Assembly (NCBI RefSeq): GCF_033100115.1
Contig: NZ_CP136910.1
Location: 2,046,001 to 2,110,000 of the forward strand
Direction of reading: 5' to 3'
Origin: Anaerocolumna sp. AGMB13020
GTDB taxonomy: Bacteria > Bacillota > Clostridia > Lachnospirales > Lachnospiraceae
DNA length: 64,000 nt
Shown: piece after piece, positions 36,366 through 45,833 of the stretch
Layout: every line of letters begins with the position of its first letter
How positions within the stretch are numbered: position 1 is the stretch's first letter
Notes under the pieces: generated by a model
What the model saw: the letters and a program-made list of their open reading frames with translations, nothing else
What the model was told of the DNA's origin: nothing
Database searches by the model: none
Program-made: the position numbers and the translations under genes

Positions 36366-36428
36366 AGGACTCCCATCTGTGTGTTTTGACACACAACAAT
36401 TCAACAGGTTTATCACGCTGTATTAGCT

Positions 36429-36878
36429 TTACCCAATTTTCCCGGCATATACTTTAAAGTCTTTTAGTCCTTCTTCCGAAAAGATCTTAATCCCTTTTTT
36501 CTTAAGGAGCGCTGACGTTAATCCCTCTCCTTCTTTGAGTATACCTTTAAAGGTACCGTCATAAATCTGGCCATATCCGCAGGAAGGACTGTTCGCTTTT
36601 AAAATCGCTGTTTTGCATTCAAAATATTCTGCCAGTTTTAAGGTTTCTGCCGCACCCTTTATAAATTGCTCTGTTCGGTCAGTTCCCTCCTGTTCTAAAG
36701 CTCTCCCTTCCCTTAATTCCACCGGATTTCTTGGTGTAGGAAGACCTCCCAGCTGTTCTGGACATACCGGAATAAATTGATGTTCCTGACTCAAGCTTTT
36801 CAGTTCATGAATGTATTTTCCCGTTCCGCAATATCTGCAATCCAATCCTAAAAGGCAGGCACTGACTAAAACCTTCAT
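36429..36878 (-). CDS. DUF523-family protein
   Basis: 149 residues from the ATG at 36878, with AAAGGAAA upstream; the longer frame to 37019 lacks a ribosome site and overlaps dut. The family signature is present: VSACLLGLDCRYCG at the N-terminus, PVCPEQLGGLPTPRNPVEL, and the SPSCGYGQIYDGTFKG segment. The conserved Cys residues suggest metal or thiol chemistry, but the family's function is unknown; small DUF523 proteins are common in Firmicutes. It lies 88 nt after the dut stop on the same strand and may be co-transcribed with it. Confidence 0.88.
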   Translation of the reverse strand: MKVLVSACLLGLDCRYCGTGKYIHELKSLSQEHQFIPVCPEQLGGLPTPRNPVELREGRALEQEGTDRTEQFIKGAAETLKLAEYFECKTAILKANSPSCGYGQIYDGTFKGILKEGEGLTSALLKKKGIKIFSEEGLKDFKVYAGKIG

Positions 36879-36966
36879 CTCATTTCCTTTCTGCTTGACA
36901 GAGCCCTGCAATCTGGAACATGATTTAAACAACTGCTGCCCTGTCCTTAGCCTCATGAGGAAGTTA

Positions 36967-37479
36967 CTATTTTGTTGTACTTCCAAATCCGCCGTTACGC
37001 TCTTCTTCACACTCATCATCTACGGTTATTCCGTATTCCACAAAGATTCCCTGCATAAAACCTGATCCAGCTTTTACTTCTGCAACTTTTCCTTCATTGG
37101 AATCGTTTGTAACCTTGGCAAAGATATGTCCTTCGTTGTCGGAATAATAATAATCACTGTCAATGATTCCAACGGTATTATTCATCTGCAGTCTGAATTT
37201 AAAGCCCAGTCCACTTCTGGGATAACATTTCAACACCCAGCCTTCTTCCATCGATACTCTTATACCGGTAGGTATCTTAATGCCAGCTCGGGGGGACAGG
37301 CTAAAGTCCAGAGGGCTGTAAAAATCATATCCGGCAGAGCCTTTTGTAGCACGTTTTGGCAGTTCTATGGCTTCATATATAGTAACAACTTCCTCTGTAT
37401 CCGTATCTGGGAATGTATCAATCCAATCTTTCTTAAATTGCTCAAATGTTACTTTTTCAAATTTTGCTATTCTCTTCAT
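36967..37479 (-). CDS. dut: dUTP diphosphatase
   Basis: 170 residues; cleaves dUTP to dUMP and pyrophosphate. Motif 1 GSAGYDFYS, motif 2 near IKIPTGIRV, motif 3 PRSGLGFKFRLQMNNTVGIIDSDYY and motif 5 RNGGFGSTTK at the extreme C-terminus are all visible, so it is the trimeric beta-sheet type. An N-terminal extension of about 35 residues makes it longer than the usual 145. The last residues form the flexible arm that closes the active site. The ribosome site is weak. Confidence 0.94.
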   Translation of the reverse strand: MKRIAKFEKVTFEQFKKDWIDTFPDTDTEEVVTIYEAIELPKRATKGSAGYDFYSPLDFSLSPRAGIKIPTGIRVSMEEGWVLKCYPRSGLGFKFRLQMNNTVGIIDSDYYYSDNEGHIFAKVTNDSNEGKVAEVKAGSGFMQGIFVEYGITVDDECEEERNGGFGSTTK

Positions 37480-37683
37480 GTTGTCCGCATCAGCCTTCCA
37501 AATACTCTCAGCTGAGTTAATCCTTTCTTTTGCTATGTATATGATAAAAATATATTTTTACTCTCCTGATATGAAAGCACATTATTTCCAGCCCTTATAC
37601 CTTGAGACGATAAAACGAACTTCATTTTAATATAAGTTTTTTACGAATAAAAGCATTGATTCCAGTGGGTATGAATATAAGAA

Positions 37684-38568
37684 TTAATCCCCCATCATAT
37701 CAAGGAGTCTTCCAGCCGCTATAGACACCGGGTTCTTAGAACTGGTAACGATGCAATAATGTCTTGGTGGCAGCTGCCTTTTCAGGGTAAGCTCAAAGAG
37801 CTCACCTTTCTTGATATACTCTTTTGCAAAGTCATTGACCACAGAGCCTATGCCAAGGTTCCTTAAAGAAAACTGCACAATCATATCACTGGTTGCAAGT
37901 TCAAATTCCGGTTTTAATATCACACCGTTGTTTTTTAGTATCTGGTCTACATATGTCCTGGTACTGGTAAGTCCCTCCAGGCAGATAATAGGCAGCTCTT
38001 CTAAATCCCTGTATTCCAGCTCTTTGCCGGACAGGTGAGAGAATCTGCTGCCTGCTACAAATATGTCCCGTATTTCTTTGACCGGTTTGGTCTTCACCGA
38101 AGCTTTCGCAATAAAGGGCTCGCTTACAATACCAAAATCAATCTTACCATTATATAAATATTCCAGAGTCTCAGGGGTTGGTGCATTGGTTACGCTCACC
38201 TTAATTCCTGGATATTTGTCATGGAACTCTTCCAGATAGGGCAGCAGGTAGTATTTCAGTGTCATATCACTGGCACCTATTCTGATTTCACCATTTTCCA
38301 GGTCAAGTCTCCTTCTTAAAAGTTCCTCCCCCTTTAAAATACTCTCATACCCGGCAGCTATGTAGGAATAGAGCATTTCACCCTCCGGTGTCAGCCTTAC
38401 TCCTTTTTGTGTTCGCAAAAAAAAGCTTCCGTCGAGCTCTCTTTCCAACAGCTTGACAGCCTGACTGACAGCAGGCTGGGAGATATTCAGTTTCTCAGCT
38501 GCTGCCGTAAAGCTTCCGGTCTTTGCCACATAATAAAATATTTTATAGTATTCCAGACTTATATCCAT
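37684..38568 (-). CDS. LysR-family transcriptional regulator
   Basis: 294 residues. The N-terminal winged HTH (residues 1-60, TGSFTAAAEKLNISQPAVSQAVKLLE with a following recognition helix) is canonical. The rest is a periplasmic-binding-fold effector domain (IRIGASDMTLKYYLLPYLEEF, GKIDFGIVSEP). No divergent target gene can be identified: the upstream neighbour is the Spx-like gene on the same strand. It resembles CysL/YwfK-type regulators only in general form, so the effector is unknown. Confidence 0.93.
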   Translation of the reverse strand: MDISLEYYKIFYYVAKTGSFTAAAEKLNISQPAVSQAVKLLERELDGSFFLRTQKGVRLTPEGEMLYSYIAAGYESILKGEELLRRRLDLENGEIRIGASDMTLKYYLLPYLEEFHDKYPGIKVSVTNAPTPETLEYLYNGKIDFGIVSEPFIAKASVKTKPVKEIRDIFVAGSRFSHLSGKELEYRDLEELPIICLEGLTSTRTYVDQILKNNGVILKPEFELATSDMIVQFSLRNLGIGSVVNDFAKEYIKKGELFELTLKRQLPPRHYCIVTSSKNPVSIAAGRLLDMMGD

Positions 38569-38609
38569 ATGTGCCTTTCGTATCCCTTTGATAGCTCATA
38601 ATCTTACGC

Positions 38610-38951
38610 CTACACCCAGTCTTTCCAGATATCAGGCTGATACCCCACTGTTGCCTGTCTGCCGTTTCTTACGATAGGGGTCTGAAACATCCCTTGATGC
38701 TCCAGGAGTTTTTCTTCTTTATCTACTTCATCTGACAGGTACTTTACATAATTCTCTTCATACTCCCTGGAATGCTCATCCATCAGTCTGCTCATACTGC
38801 CCACAGCCGTTTTCACACTTTTATATTCGCCAAGGCTCATACCGTGCTTCCTTAAGTCTATCATCTGATACTTAATTCGTCTTTCCTTGAAATACCTTTC
38901 TGCTTTTTTCGTATCAAAACATTTGGATTTCCCGAAAATTTGTATGTTCAT
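38610..38951 (-). CDS. ArsC/Spx-like thioredoxin-fold protein
   Basis: 113 residues from the ATG at 38951. The N-terminus IFGKSKCFDTKKAERYFKER is the ArsC/Spx signature with one active-site Cys (FGKSKC) rather than the CxxC of Bacillus Spx. The C-terminus TPIVRNGRQATVGYQPDIWKDW is also standard. It belongs to the arsenate reductase-like or Spx/MgsR group. The single Cys argues for the ArsC-like or YffB-like side. No arsenic genes are nearby, so a regulatory or unknown redox role is possible. Confidence 0.88.
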   Translation of the reverse strand: MNIQIFGKSKCFDTKKAERYFKERRIKYQMIDLRKHGMSLGEYKSVKTAVGSMSRLMDEHSREYEENYVKYLSDEVDKEEKLLEHQGMFQTPIVRNGRQATVGYQPDIWKDWV

Positions 38952-39137
38952 CCCATCCTCTTTCCTAAACACAGACAGATTGTTATAAAAACCAGATCTT
39001 ATTCATACCTTGACAGGCAAAAATATTCCTTAGACTTATATATTTTACAAATCTATCCTAAACAAAACAAATATAAGTTACTATAGCATTTATGTGTTTA
39101 TACGCTTAATTTATATGCTATAATTCCCGCAATTAAA

Positions 39138-39416
39138 TCAAACCTTCTGAACCAAATCAGTATATTCCGTATTCTTTTCAAACCATTTTACTGCATAGGA
39201 ACAGGTCAGTACCGCCTTTTTGTTCTCGGCACGAAGCTTTTGTGTCAACTCTTCCATTAATTTTCCGGCAATACCCTGTCCTCTCAGGGAATCATCTACA
39301 AAGGTATGATTGACGTTTACCGTTCCTGCATGGATCTCGGGAAAAGTAACTTCTGCAATTGTCTTGCCCTCTCCGTCTTCCAGATAGATACGGTTTGGTT
39401 CCTGTTTAAATTCCAT
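39138..39416 (-). CDS. Small GNAT-family acetyltransferase (YjdJ-like)
   Basis: 92 residues. The central core FVDDSLRGQGIAGKLMEELTQK contains the acetyl-CoA loop R-G-Q-G-I-A, and the C-terminal AVLTCSYAVKWFEKNTEY is typical of the short YjdJ/COG2388 group. These tiny GNAT proteins lack the N-terminal strands of larger enzymes; substrates are unknown. The ATG follows GAGGAGCAGGAG. Same strand as its neighbours but with 185-nt and 260-nt gaps, so probably its own unit. Confidence 0.9.
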   Translation of the reverse strand: MEFKQEPNRIYLEDGEGKTIAEVTFPEIHAGTVNVNHTFVDDSLRGQGIAGKLMEELTQKLRAENKKAVLTCSYAVKWFEKNTEYTDLVQKV

Positions 39417-39677
39417 ACTCCTGCTCCTCGCTTTCCTGTTTTTAACTACCGTAGTAATAACATTACATACATTTCTATTGTAAGGGGTTACTCCGGTAAT
39501 TGCAAGGCTATTTTGCAGCGGACTGTCAGATGTTTTTTTCGTTTTGGCAGAGCAATTAAAGCCCTCCGGGTATTTCAGCTCACGTCAGGTAATTGTTCCC
39601 AATTACATTATAAGGTTATGTATTACTGTACATTTATTTCATTTTTATATGCTACAAATAGAAAGGATTACTTGATA

Positions 39678-40376
39678 CTATTTTATTAACTCCATATATT
39701 CTCTAACCACAGCCGAAGCCAGACATTTAGAGGAGTCTATGAAATGTACCGGTGTCGTTAACAAATCCTTCACAGCATTTAAATCCGTACAGGCAACTAT
39801 GATATAATCTATGAATTCTTGCTTTACTTCATTTATAAGGTTCTCCCAAAGGAGTTTGTTTTGGTTATCATTTTTATTCTTTTTAACACACTGAATCAGA
39901 TTATTTATTTCGGACTGCCATTCCTGTTTAAAGATAAATTTGTGACCAGCCTTTTGAATACCTTTTTGGTAAATATCTGACTCAAAAGTTGAGCTTGTCG
40001 AAAATAAGGTTACTCTTTGAGAAGCAAGAGGCATATTTTTAAGGGTTTCCTCAACGATATTCAATAAGGGCACCTGCACAGAAGCCTTCAGCTCATTATA
40101 ATAAATGTGTGCTGTATTACAAGGTAGTGCAATAAAATTTACTCCGGTAGTTTCAAGTTCCTGCAATCCTTTTATCAGGGTTTTCTTCATGAGATCATGG
40201 TTTATGGGACGGTCAATAAAAAATGGAGTGGGTAAAGAATATATCATCATTTTGGGAAATTCCTCATCATATTCAGCGCCGTATTGTAACTGGCATTCAT
40301 TTACTACTAAATCGATGAAAGGCGCAGTTGATCTTGGTCCCATACCGGCTAATATCCCAATAGTGCAATCATTCAT
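39678..40376 (-). CDS. Aspartate/glutamate racemase family protein
   Basis: 232 residues. The N-terminal GILAGMGPRSTAPFIDLVV, ALPCNTAHIYYNELKASVQVPLLNIVEET and the second catalytic Cys in YIIVACTDLNAV give the two-cysteine (C in PCNTA and ACTDL) aspartate racemase pattern. It should interconvert L- and D-amino acids, most likely aspartate, without PLP. The second motif is usually G-C-T-E; here A-C-T-D is a conservative variant. AAGGAG precedes the ATG. Confidence 0.88.
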   Translation of the reverse strand: MNDCTIGILAGMGPRSTAPFIDLVVNECQLQYGAEYDEEFPKMMIYSLPTPFFIDRPINHDLMKKTLIKGLQELETTGVNFIALPCNTAHIYYNELKASVQVPLLNIVEETLKNMPLASQRVTLFSTSSTFESDIYQKGIQKAGHKFIFKQEWQSEINNLIQCVKKNKNDNQNKLLWENLINEVKQEFIDYIIVACTDLNAVKDLLTTPVHFIDSSKCLASAVVREYMELIK

Positions 40377-40630
40377 AGGTTGACTCCTTGTATTTTTAAT
40401 ATGATTTTTACCACATTTGATATTTTTACTAAATAACTCAGACCATAATATGTCAGAGAATATGATAGCAAGCTTTAACGGATACCTTTATTGTGTAACA
40501 AAGCTTCCGGTCTTATGTATTGTCTATTTCAGACCTCCATTCCGGAACATACAGTTTTTGGACATACCCTGGCAAAGCTTCCGTTATAAGCGATAAAGAA
40601 TTGAAAAGGAAAACTAAATAGGCTAAAATA
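40377..40630. other. Intergenic region between racemase and purB
   Basis: No gene-like frame. It contains the racemase promoter on the minus strand and the purB terminator at its right end (40631-40680). No repeat or operator was recognised in it. Confidence 0.5.
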
Positions 40631-40680
40631 ATCGGATAGGAAACAAGCTGAGTTTACACCCAGCCTGCTTCCTATCCGAT
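40631..40680 (-). terminator. Terminator of purB
   Basis: ATCGGATAGGAA and TTCCTATCCGAT are perfect reverse complements at the ends of a 50-nt hairpin with an inner GCTG/CAGC stem. On the minus strand it is followed by TATTTTAG. It sits 37 nt after the purB stop. Confidence 0.85.
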
Positions 40681-40716
40681 ATCTATCAGACGCAATCTCG
40701 ATTAAACAGCTTCAAA

Positions 40717-42150
40717 TCAAACCTTAATGTCCGCTGTCATTCCAAGAGTCTCTTTATTCTCTTCTAAAAGTGGATGAATTACCTCATTGATAAATTCCTC
40801 CACCTGTTCCTTGGAACGTCCCACATACTTCTTAGGGTCCATGGTCTGTTTCAGTTCTTCCAGGGTCAGGTTAAACGAAGGATCTGCAGCAATTAACTCC
40901 AGCAGATTGTTATCAAGTCCCTTTTCCTTTACATTACGTCCGGCTTCCATGGAAAGGGTACGAATCTTTTCATGAAGCTCCTGTCTGTCACCGCCTGCTT
41001 TTACAGCATCCATCATAATGTTTTCTGTCGCCATAAAAGGAAGTTCCGCCATAATATGCTTTTCAATGACCTTTGGATAAACCACCAGTCCGTCTACTAC
41101 ATTCAAATAAAGATCAAGAATTCCATCCACTGCCAGAAAACCTTCCGGTACGCTGATACGCTTATTCGCAGAATCATCCAGAGTCCTCTCAAACCATTGG
41201 GTGGAGGAGGTTATGGCAGGATTTAAGGCATCACAGATAACATAATTCGCCAGGGATGCAATTCGTTCGCTTCTCATTGGATTTCTCTTGTAGGCCATAG
41301 CAGAGGAACCAATCTGGTTCTTCTCAAAGGGCTCTTCAATTTCCTTTAAATGCTGTAACAATCTGATATCATTTGAGAATTTATGTGCACTGGCAGCAAT
41401 TCCTGCAAGTACATTTAATACTCTGGTATCTACTTTTCTGGAATAAGTCTGACCGGCTACGGGATAACAATCTGCATAGCCCATTTTCTCCGCAATCTTT
41501 TTATCCAGTGCTTTTACTTTTTCATGGTCTCCTTCAAACAATTCCAAAAAGCTTGCCTGTGTACCGGTGGTACCTTTTGAGCCAAGCAGTCTCATGGAAT
41601 CAATCAGATATTCCACATCGTCAAAATCCAGCTTTAATTCCATCAGCCACAGTGCCGCTCTCTTTCCTACTGTAGTAGGCTGAGCCGGCTGAAAATGTGT
41701 AAAAGCAAGGGTTGGAAGTTCCCTGTATTCCATGGCAAAGCTCTTAAGCTTGTCCATTACATTTAGAAGCTTTGTGCGAATTAACTTCAAAGCCTCCGTC
41801 ATAACGATAATGTCTGTATTATCACCAACATAACAGGAGGTTGCACCAAGATGGATAATTCCCTTTGCTTTCTCGCATTGAACACCATAGGCGTAAACAT
41901 GGGACATAACATCATGGCGGACCAGGGCTTCTCTTTCTTTTGCTACCTCATAGTTAATGTCATCCTGATATTTCTTCAGTTCATCAATCTGTTCCTTGGT
42001 CACAGGAAGACCTAGTTCATTTTCTGCCTCAGCCAGTGCTACCCAGAGCTTTCTCCAGGTTCTAAATTTCATATCGGGGGAAAAGATATATTGCATTCTT
42101 TTGCTGGCATATCTCTCTGACATAGGGCTTACATATTTATCATTGCTCAT
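40717..42150 (-). CDS. purB: Adenylosuccinate lyase
   Basis: 477 residues from the ATG at 42150, with AGGAGG upstream; the frame extends to 42204 without support. It releases fumarate from SAICAR and adenylosuccinate. Motifs: the HDVMSHVYAYG His segment, LGATSCYVGDNTD, THFQPAQPTTVGKRAALW and the signature loop SSAMAYKRNPMRSERI near residue 290. The length fits the longer, clostridial/eukaryotic-type ADSL rather than the 430-residue Bacillus form. It follows purF on the same strand after a 297-nt gap. Confidence 0.97.
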   Translation of the reverse strand: MSNDKYVSPMSERYASKRMQYIFSPDMKFRTWRKLWVALAEAENELGLPVTKEQIDELKKYQDDINYEVAKEREALVRHDVMSHVYAYGVQCEKAKGIIHLGATSCYVGDNTDIIVMTEALKLIRTKLLNVMDKLKSFAMEYRELPTLAFTHFQPAQPTTVGKRAALWLMELKLDFDDVEYLIDSMRLLGSKGTTGTQASFLELFEGDHEKVKALDKKIAEKMGYADCYPVAGQTYSRKVDTRVLNVLAGIAASAHKFSNDIRLLQHLKEIEEPFEKNQIGSSAMAYKRNPMRSERIASLANYVICDALNPAITSSTQWFERTLDDSANKRISVPEGFLAVDGILDLYLNVVDGLVVYPKVIEKHIMAELPFMATENIMMDAVKAGGDRQELHEKIRTLSMEAGRNVKEKGLDNNLLELIAADPSFNLTLEELKQTMDPKKYVGRSKEQVEEFINEVIHPLLEENKETLGMTADIKV

Positions 42151-42447
42151 TGTTTCCTCCTGTATTGACGGCACTCTTCTTTCAGCCGTTACTGTGCTTG
42201 CCATCTGCTTCTTTGCCTATCTTTGACCTGACCGCAGATGTGGGGACTGCCAGTTTTTTCATTCAACTCAAGCACTCCCCTTTTATTCTCTATATCTAAT
42301 TATCCTTAAAATTATTGTATTTTGCAAGTTCTTTTTCGGAATTTATAAAACCACCACTATAGTTTATTAACTTATAAGCCCTTGCACTACTTTGTTCATC
42401 TCATATAAAATTTGTGCCCTCGATTTTCGTAAAACTGTACCAACAGT

Positions 42448-43890
42448 CTATCTGTCATACTCCCCACGTATATCTTCTGTCGGCGGTTCTATGGGATAAT
42501 TTCCTGTAAAGCAGGCATCACAATATCCCTTGTCACCTTCTATCAGCTCGCTGAGTCTATCCACACCCAGATACCCAAGAGAGTCTGCACCAATCATATC
42601 ACATATATTTTCAACGGTGTTGTTGTGGGCAATCAGCTGGTCATCAGAGGGTACATCCACTCCAAAATAACAGGGATAGAGAAAAGGCGGTGAACTGATT
42701 CTTACATGAACCTCACTGGCTCCTGCATTCTTTAGCATTCTTACAATACGTTCACTGGTGGTGCCTCTTACAATAGAATCATCTATCATAATGACACGTT
42801 TTCCTTTCACTACATCTTTTATGACATTAAGCTTAACACGAACACTGGATTCTCTCATGGACTGTTTGGGTTTGATAAAGGTTCTTCCCACATAGCTGTT
42901 TTTTACAAAGGCCGTTGCCAGCTGTATTCCCGACTCCAGGGAATAACCGTAAGCAGCAGCATTGCCGGAATCCGGCACTCCTACAACGATATCTGCTTCC
43001 ACAGGATGGGTCTGTGCCAGTATTCTTCCCGCCATAATTCTGGAATTGTATACACTGATATTGTCAATATAACTGTCCGGCCTTGCAAAATAAATATATT
43101 CAAAGATACATTTTGCTTTCGTAGGCTGTGCCAGTGACATATCAGAATGAATCCCGTCTTTGTTAATCATAACGACTTCACCGGGCTCCACGTCCCTTAC
43201 AAAATCTGCACCGATGGTGTCAAGGGCCGTACTTTCTGACGCCAGAATGTAGGAATTTCCTCGTTTACCGATACAAAGGGGGTGGAAACCAAAAGGATCT
43301 CTTGCACCGATTAGTTTTCTCGGGCTCATGATAACCAGGGAATATGCTCCCTTTAATTTTATCATGGCGTTCTTTACAGCCTCTTCTACACTGCGGGTCT
43401 GTAATCTCTCCCGTGCTATGAGATAGGCTATAACTTCTGAATCTATTGTGGTCTGAAAGATTGCTCCCGTATAGGACAGCTTATCTTTTAATTCCATGGC
43501 ATTGACCAGGTTACCATTATGTGCAAGTGCTAAAGTTCCTTTGACATAATTAAGAACCAGGGGCTGAGTATTCTCTCTGTTGCTGGCTCCTGCGGTAGAA
43601 TAACGTACATGGCCCACACCGATATTCCCCTGCAGCCCCTCCAGGCTTTCCGGTGTAAACACCTCATTTACCAGTCCCAAACCTTTATAAGACTTTACAC
43701 TGCCTTTGGGACCATTGGTGTCACTAACTGCAATACCGCAGCTTTCCTGTCCTCTGTGCTGTAAAGCAAATAGTCCGTAATAAATGGTTGAAGCAATATC
43801 ATTACCGTCAAAATCATAGATACCAAAAACTCCGCATTCTTCATGTAACTCATCTGAATCCCAGGTGTCAAATTGCGCGCTCTTATCCAT
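42448..43890 (-). CDS. purF: Amidophosphoribosyltransferase
   Basis: 480 residues. Catalyses the first committed step of purine synthesis, PRPP plus glutamine to phosphoribosylamine. An 18-residue propeptide precedes the nucleophile C19 (HEECGVFGIYDF). The glutaminase domain runs to about 230, and the PRTase domain carries the PRPP loop RVIMIDDSIVRGTTSERIV. C-terminal Cys residues (CYFGVD, YCDACFTGNYP) match the Fe-S type of Bacillus. Start after AAAGGAA. 174 nt separate it from purC, and the order is purC, purF, purB. Confidence 0.97.
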   Translation of the reverse strand: MDKSAQFDTWDSDELHEECGVFGIYDFDGNDIASTIYYGLFALQHRGQESCGIAVSDTNGPKGSVKSYKGLGLVNEVFTPESLEGLQGNIGVGHVRYSTAGASNRENTQPLVLNYVKGTLALAHNGNLVNAMELKDKLSYTGAIFQTTIDSEVIAYLIARERLQTRSVEEAVKNAMIKLKGAYSLVIMSPRKLIGARDPFGFHPLCIGKRGNSYILASESTALDTIGADFVRDVEPGEVVMINKDGIHSDMSLAQPTKAKCIFEYIYFARPDSYIDNISVYNSRIMAGRILAQTHPVEADIVVGVPDSGNAAAYGYSLESGIQLATAFVKNSYVGRTFIKPKQSMRESSVRVKLNVIKDVVKGKRVIMIDDSIVRGTTSERIVRMLKNAGASEVHVRISSPPFLYPCYFGVDVPSDDQLIAHNNTVENICDMIGADSLGYLGVDRLSELIEGDKGYCDACFTGNYPIEPPTEDIRGEYDR

Positions 43891-44064
43891 TTAAATTCCT
43901 TTCTGATTGAAACTAATACACGTGTTTTATTCTTATACCAATATCAGTTTATTCATCCTTATTCCAAACCAAATGTTTACTGACTTTCATTAAGAATGGG
44001 CTGCTGCAAAATCCGGTACAGTACATACCATTCCTTCTATTTGCAACAACCCAGACTGTAATCT

Positions 44065-44772
44065 TTAAGCGAGACCGATTCTCTGTAATACTTCCTTGTA
44101 AGCATCTTCTACGTTACCCATATCTCTTCTGAAACGGTCCTTATCTAATTTTTCGCGGGTCTTGATATCCCATAGTCTGCAGGTGTCCGGTGAAATCTCA
44201 TCTGCCAGGATAACTTCTCCCTTATGTCTTCCGAATTCTATCTTAAAATCTATTAATTCAATGCCACACTCCGCAAAATATTTGCTAAGTACTTCGTTTA
44301 CCTTAAAAGTCATTTCTGTTATCTTATCGATTTCTTCTCTTGTAGCAAGACCTAAGGCAATTGCATAGTAATCATTAATCATAGGATCTCCCAGGTCATC
44401 ATTCTTATAGCTGAATTCCAATGTGGGAGCAAGTAATTTAATACCTTCTTCCATACCTAATTTCTTGGCAAAGCTTCCGGCGGATACATTACGTATAATT
44501 ACCTCTAAGGGTACAATTTCAACTTTCTTAACAGCAGTTTCCCTGTCACTTAATTCTTCAATAAAGTGTGTGGTTACGCCTTCTTTTTCCAGTAATTTAA
44601 ACAGATGATTGGACATCCGGTTGTTAATAACACCTTTTCCGATTATGGTTCCTTTCTTTAAGCCATTAAATGCAGTCGCATCGTCTTTATAATCAACAAT
44701 ATAAACATCTTCCTGTGCTGTTTTAAAAACTTTTTTAGCCTTACCTTCATAAAGCATCTCTAACTTTTCCAT
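44065..44772 (-). CDS. purC: SAICAR synthetase
   Basis: 235 residues, the usual length. It ligates aspartate to CAIR in purine synthesis. Motifs: [12 protein letters not shown] at the N-terminus (ATP loop), [38 protein letters not shown] segment (here SFAKKLG), and the C-terminal [30 protein letters not shown] broken into the two PurC signatures. AGGAG lies upstream of the ATG. It is the first gene of a purC-purF-purB set, with a long leader that carries a terminator-like stem. Confidence 0.97.
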   Translation of the reverse strand: MEKLEMLYEGKAKKVFKTAQEDVYIVDYKDDATAFNGLKKGTIIGKGVINNRMSNHLFKLLEKEGVTTHFIEELSDRETAVKKVEIVPLEVIIRNVSAGSFAKKLGMEEGIKLLAPTLEFSYKNDDLGDPMINDYYAIALGLATREEIDKITEMTFKVNEVLSKYFAECGIELIDFKIEFGRHKGEVILADEISPDTCRLWDIKTREKLDKDRFRRDMGNVEDAYKEVLQRIGLA

Positions 44773-44993
44773 ATTCGGCTCCTATCTGTGTTCTTATCAC
44801 ATCATGTTATTACTCTACATCCAAAGCTTGTCTTACTCTTCTTATTATATCCTACAAAATTAGAATCGCAATAGATAAATCGTAATTTCCAGCTTTCCGC
44901 CCTTAGTTTCTGCTAATCAAATTTATAAGTTTTACTTATATTTTTCAATTTTTTCAGGTTTTTACTTATTAATTCAAGGGATTATATAAAAAA

Positions 44994-45042
44994 ACCAAAA
45001 AACCTGTAAGCTGATGATTTCAGATCTCACAGATTCTTTGGT
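44994..45042 (-). terminator. Terminator-like stem in the purC leader
   Basis: On the minus strand ACCAAA (45042-45037) pairs with TTTGGT (44999-44994), and CTGTGAG pairs with CTTACAG inside it; the run GGTTTTTTT follows. If the promoter lies upstream at about 45143-45170 this is a transcription attenuator of purC. Otherwise it merely ends an antisense transcript. Confidence 0.6.
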
Positions 45043-45220
45043 ATCAATGTAGCAATTCGTCATAGTGCACATCACTAAGATCCAATGCGGAAAGTTTTGA
45101 GGGGCTTCGCACTTCCATTAACACAGGATTTTAGTCTGGGCATATTTATGACCAAAGCTTCTGAACTCAAAGTACTCCTACTACAATTTAACTTTTTAGG
45201 CCTGGTCATGTTTACATTTT

Positions 45221-45235
45221 ATGACTTAAAGTCAT
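45221..45235. promoter_or_regulatory. Palindromic operator candidate upstream of the XRE gene
   Basis: ATGACTTAAAGTCAT is a perfect 15-nt palindrome about 85 nt before the XRE start. A second partial GGTCATGTTTA lies just to its left (45204-45214). An XRE protein could bind here to control itself and perhaps the purC promoter. Inference from symmetry and position. Confidence 0.45.
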
Positions 45236-45321
45236 GTTTGTCAATCCAATTATTTATTTTGGTTATAATAACACCAAACAGTTATGAATTATTATATAAT
45301 ATCAAATCAGGAGGTGCTGTT

Positions 45322-45768
45322 TTGTTTGATGCAAGATTAAAAGAATTGAGAGAACACAGAGGATTAACCCAGAAGGATCTGGCGCAAAGATTAAATCTGA
45401 CCCAAAGCACCATTGCATACTATGAAAACGGCAAAAAGCTCCCAACCGTAGAAACCTTATTGTCATTGGCTAAGTTTTTCAATGTCTCCACCGATTTTCT
45501 TTTAGGCAGAAGCAATTCTCAAAACCAAAATGAAAATACGATGCAATGCAATGCCAATACAGTACCTAATTATCAGACCCTACCGTTGACAACTGAGCAC
45601 AAGAAACTCATACGTTATTATGACAGGCTTAATCAGGAAAATAAAGAATTTATGATAGGAAAGATGATCGAAATATACAGGAATCAGTTACCGGACGATG
45701 AAATCGCACGGGAACTCGAACGTTACCGTCTTGAACTGCTTAGTAAAAAAAGCTTGAATCATCTGTAA
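45322..45768 (+). CDS. XRE-family transcriptional regulator
   Basis: 148 residues from a TTG start at 45322 with AGGAGGT upstream; the open frame to 45085 has no ribosome site. The HTH covers residues about 3-58 (LKELREHRGLTQKDLAQRL, STIAYYENGKKLPTVETL, FFNVSTDFLLG). A short acidic, helical C-terminal tail (DDEIARELERYRLELL) follows and may mediate oligomerisation. The first residues after TTG read FDARLKEL. Divergent from purC and convergent with GH94; it shares a bidirectional terminator with the latter. Confidence 0.9.
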   Translation: MFDARLKELREHRGLTQKDLAQRLNLTQSTIAYYENGKKLPTVETLLSLAKFFNVSTDFLLGRSNSQNQNENTMQCNANTVPNYQTLPLTTEHKKLIRYYDRLNQENKEFMIGKMIEIYRNQLPDDEIARELERYRLELLSKKSLNHL

Positions 45769-45784
45769 GAATATTTCTTTCAAT

Positions 45785-45830
45785 AAAATATAGGCACAGG
45801 CTGTAAGGTAACCGCCTGTGCCTATATTTT
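45785..45830. terminator. Bidirectional terminator between XRE and GH94
   Basis: AAAATATAGGCACAGGC (45785-45801) and its complement (45814-45830) form a perfect 17-bp stem with a 12-nt loop. T-runs are present on both strands, so it serves the convergent genes on both sides. Confidence 0.92.
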
Positions 45831-45833
45831 TTA

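Larger units (their letters stand above)
44773..45321. other. Divergent region between purC and the XRE regulator
   Basis: It contains, from left to right, about 200 nt of AT-rich purC leader, the terminator-like stem at 44994-45042, a possible minus-strand promoter (TTGAGT 45170-45165, TAAATA 45148-45143) and the palindrome at 45221-45235 near the XRE start. I see no ORF. I looked for a purine or PRPP riboswitch core and found none. Confidence 0.5.
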
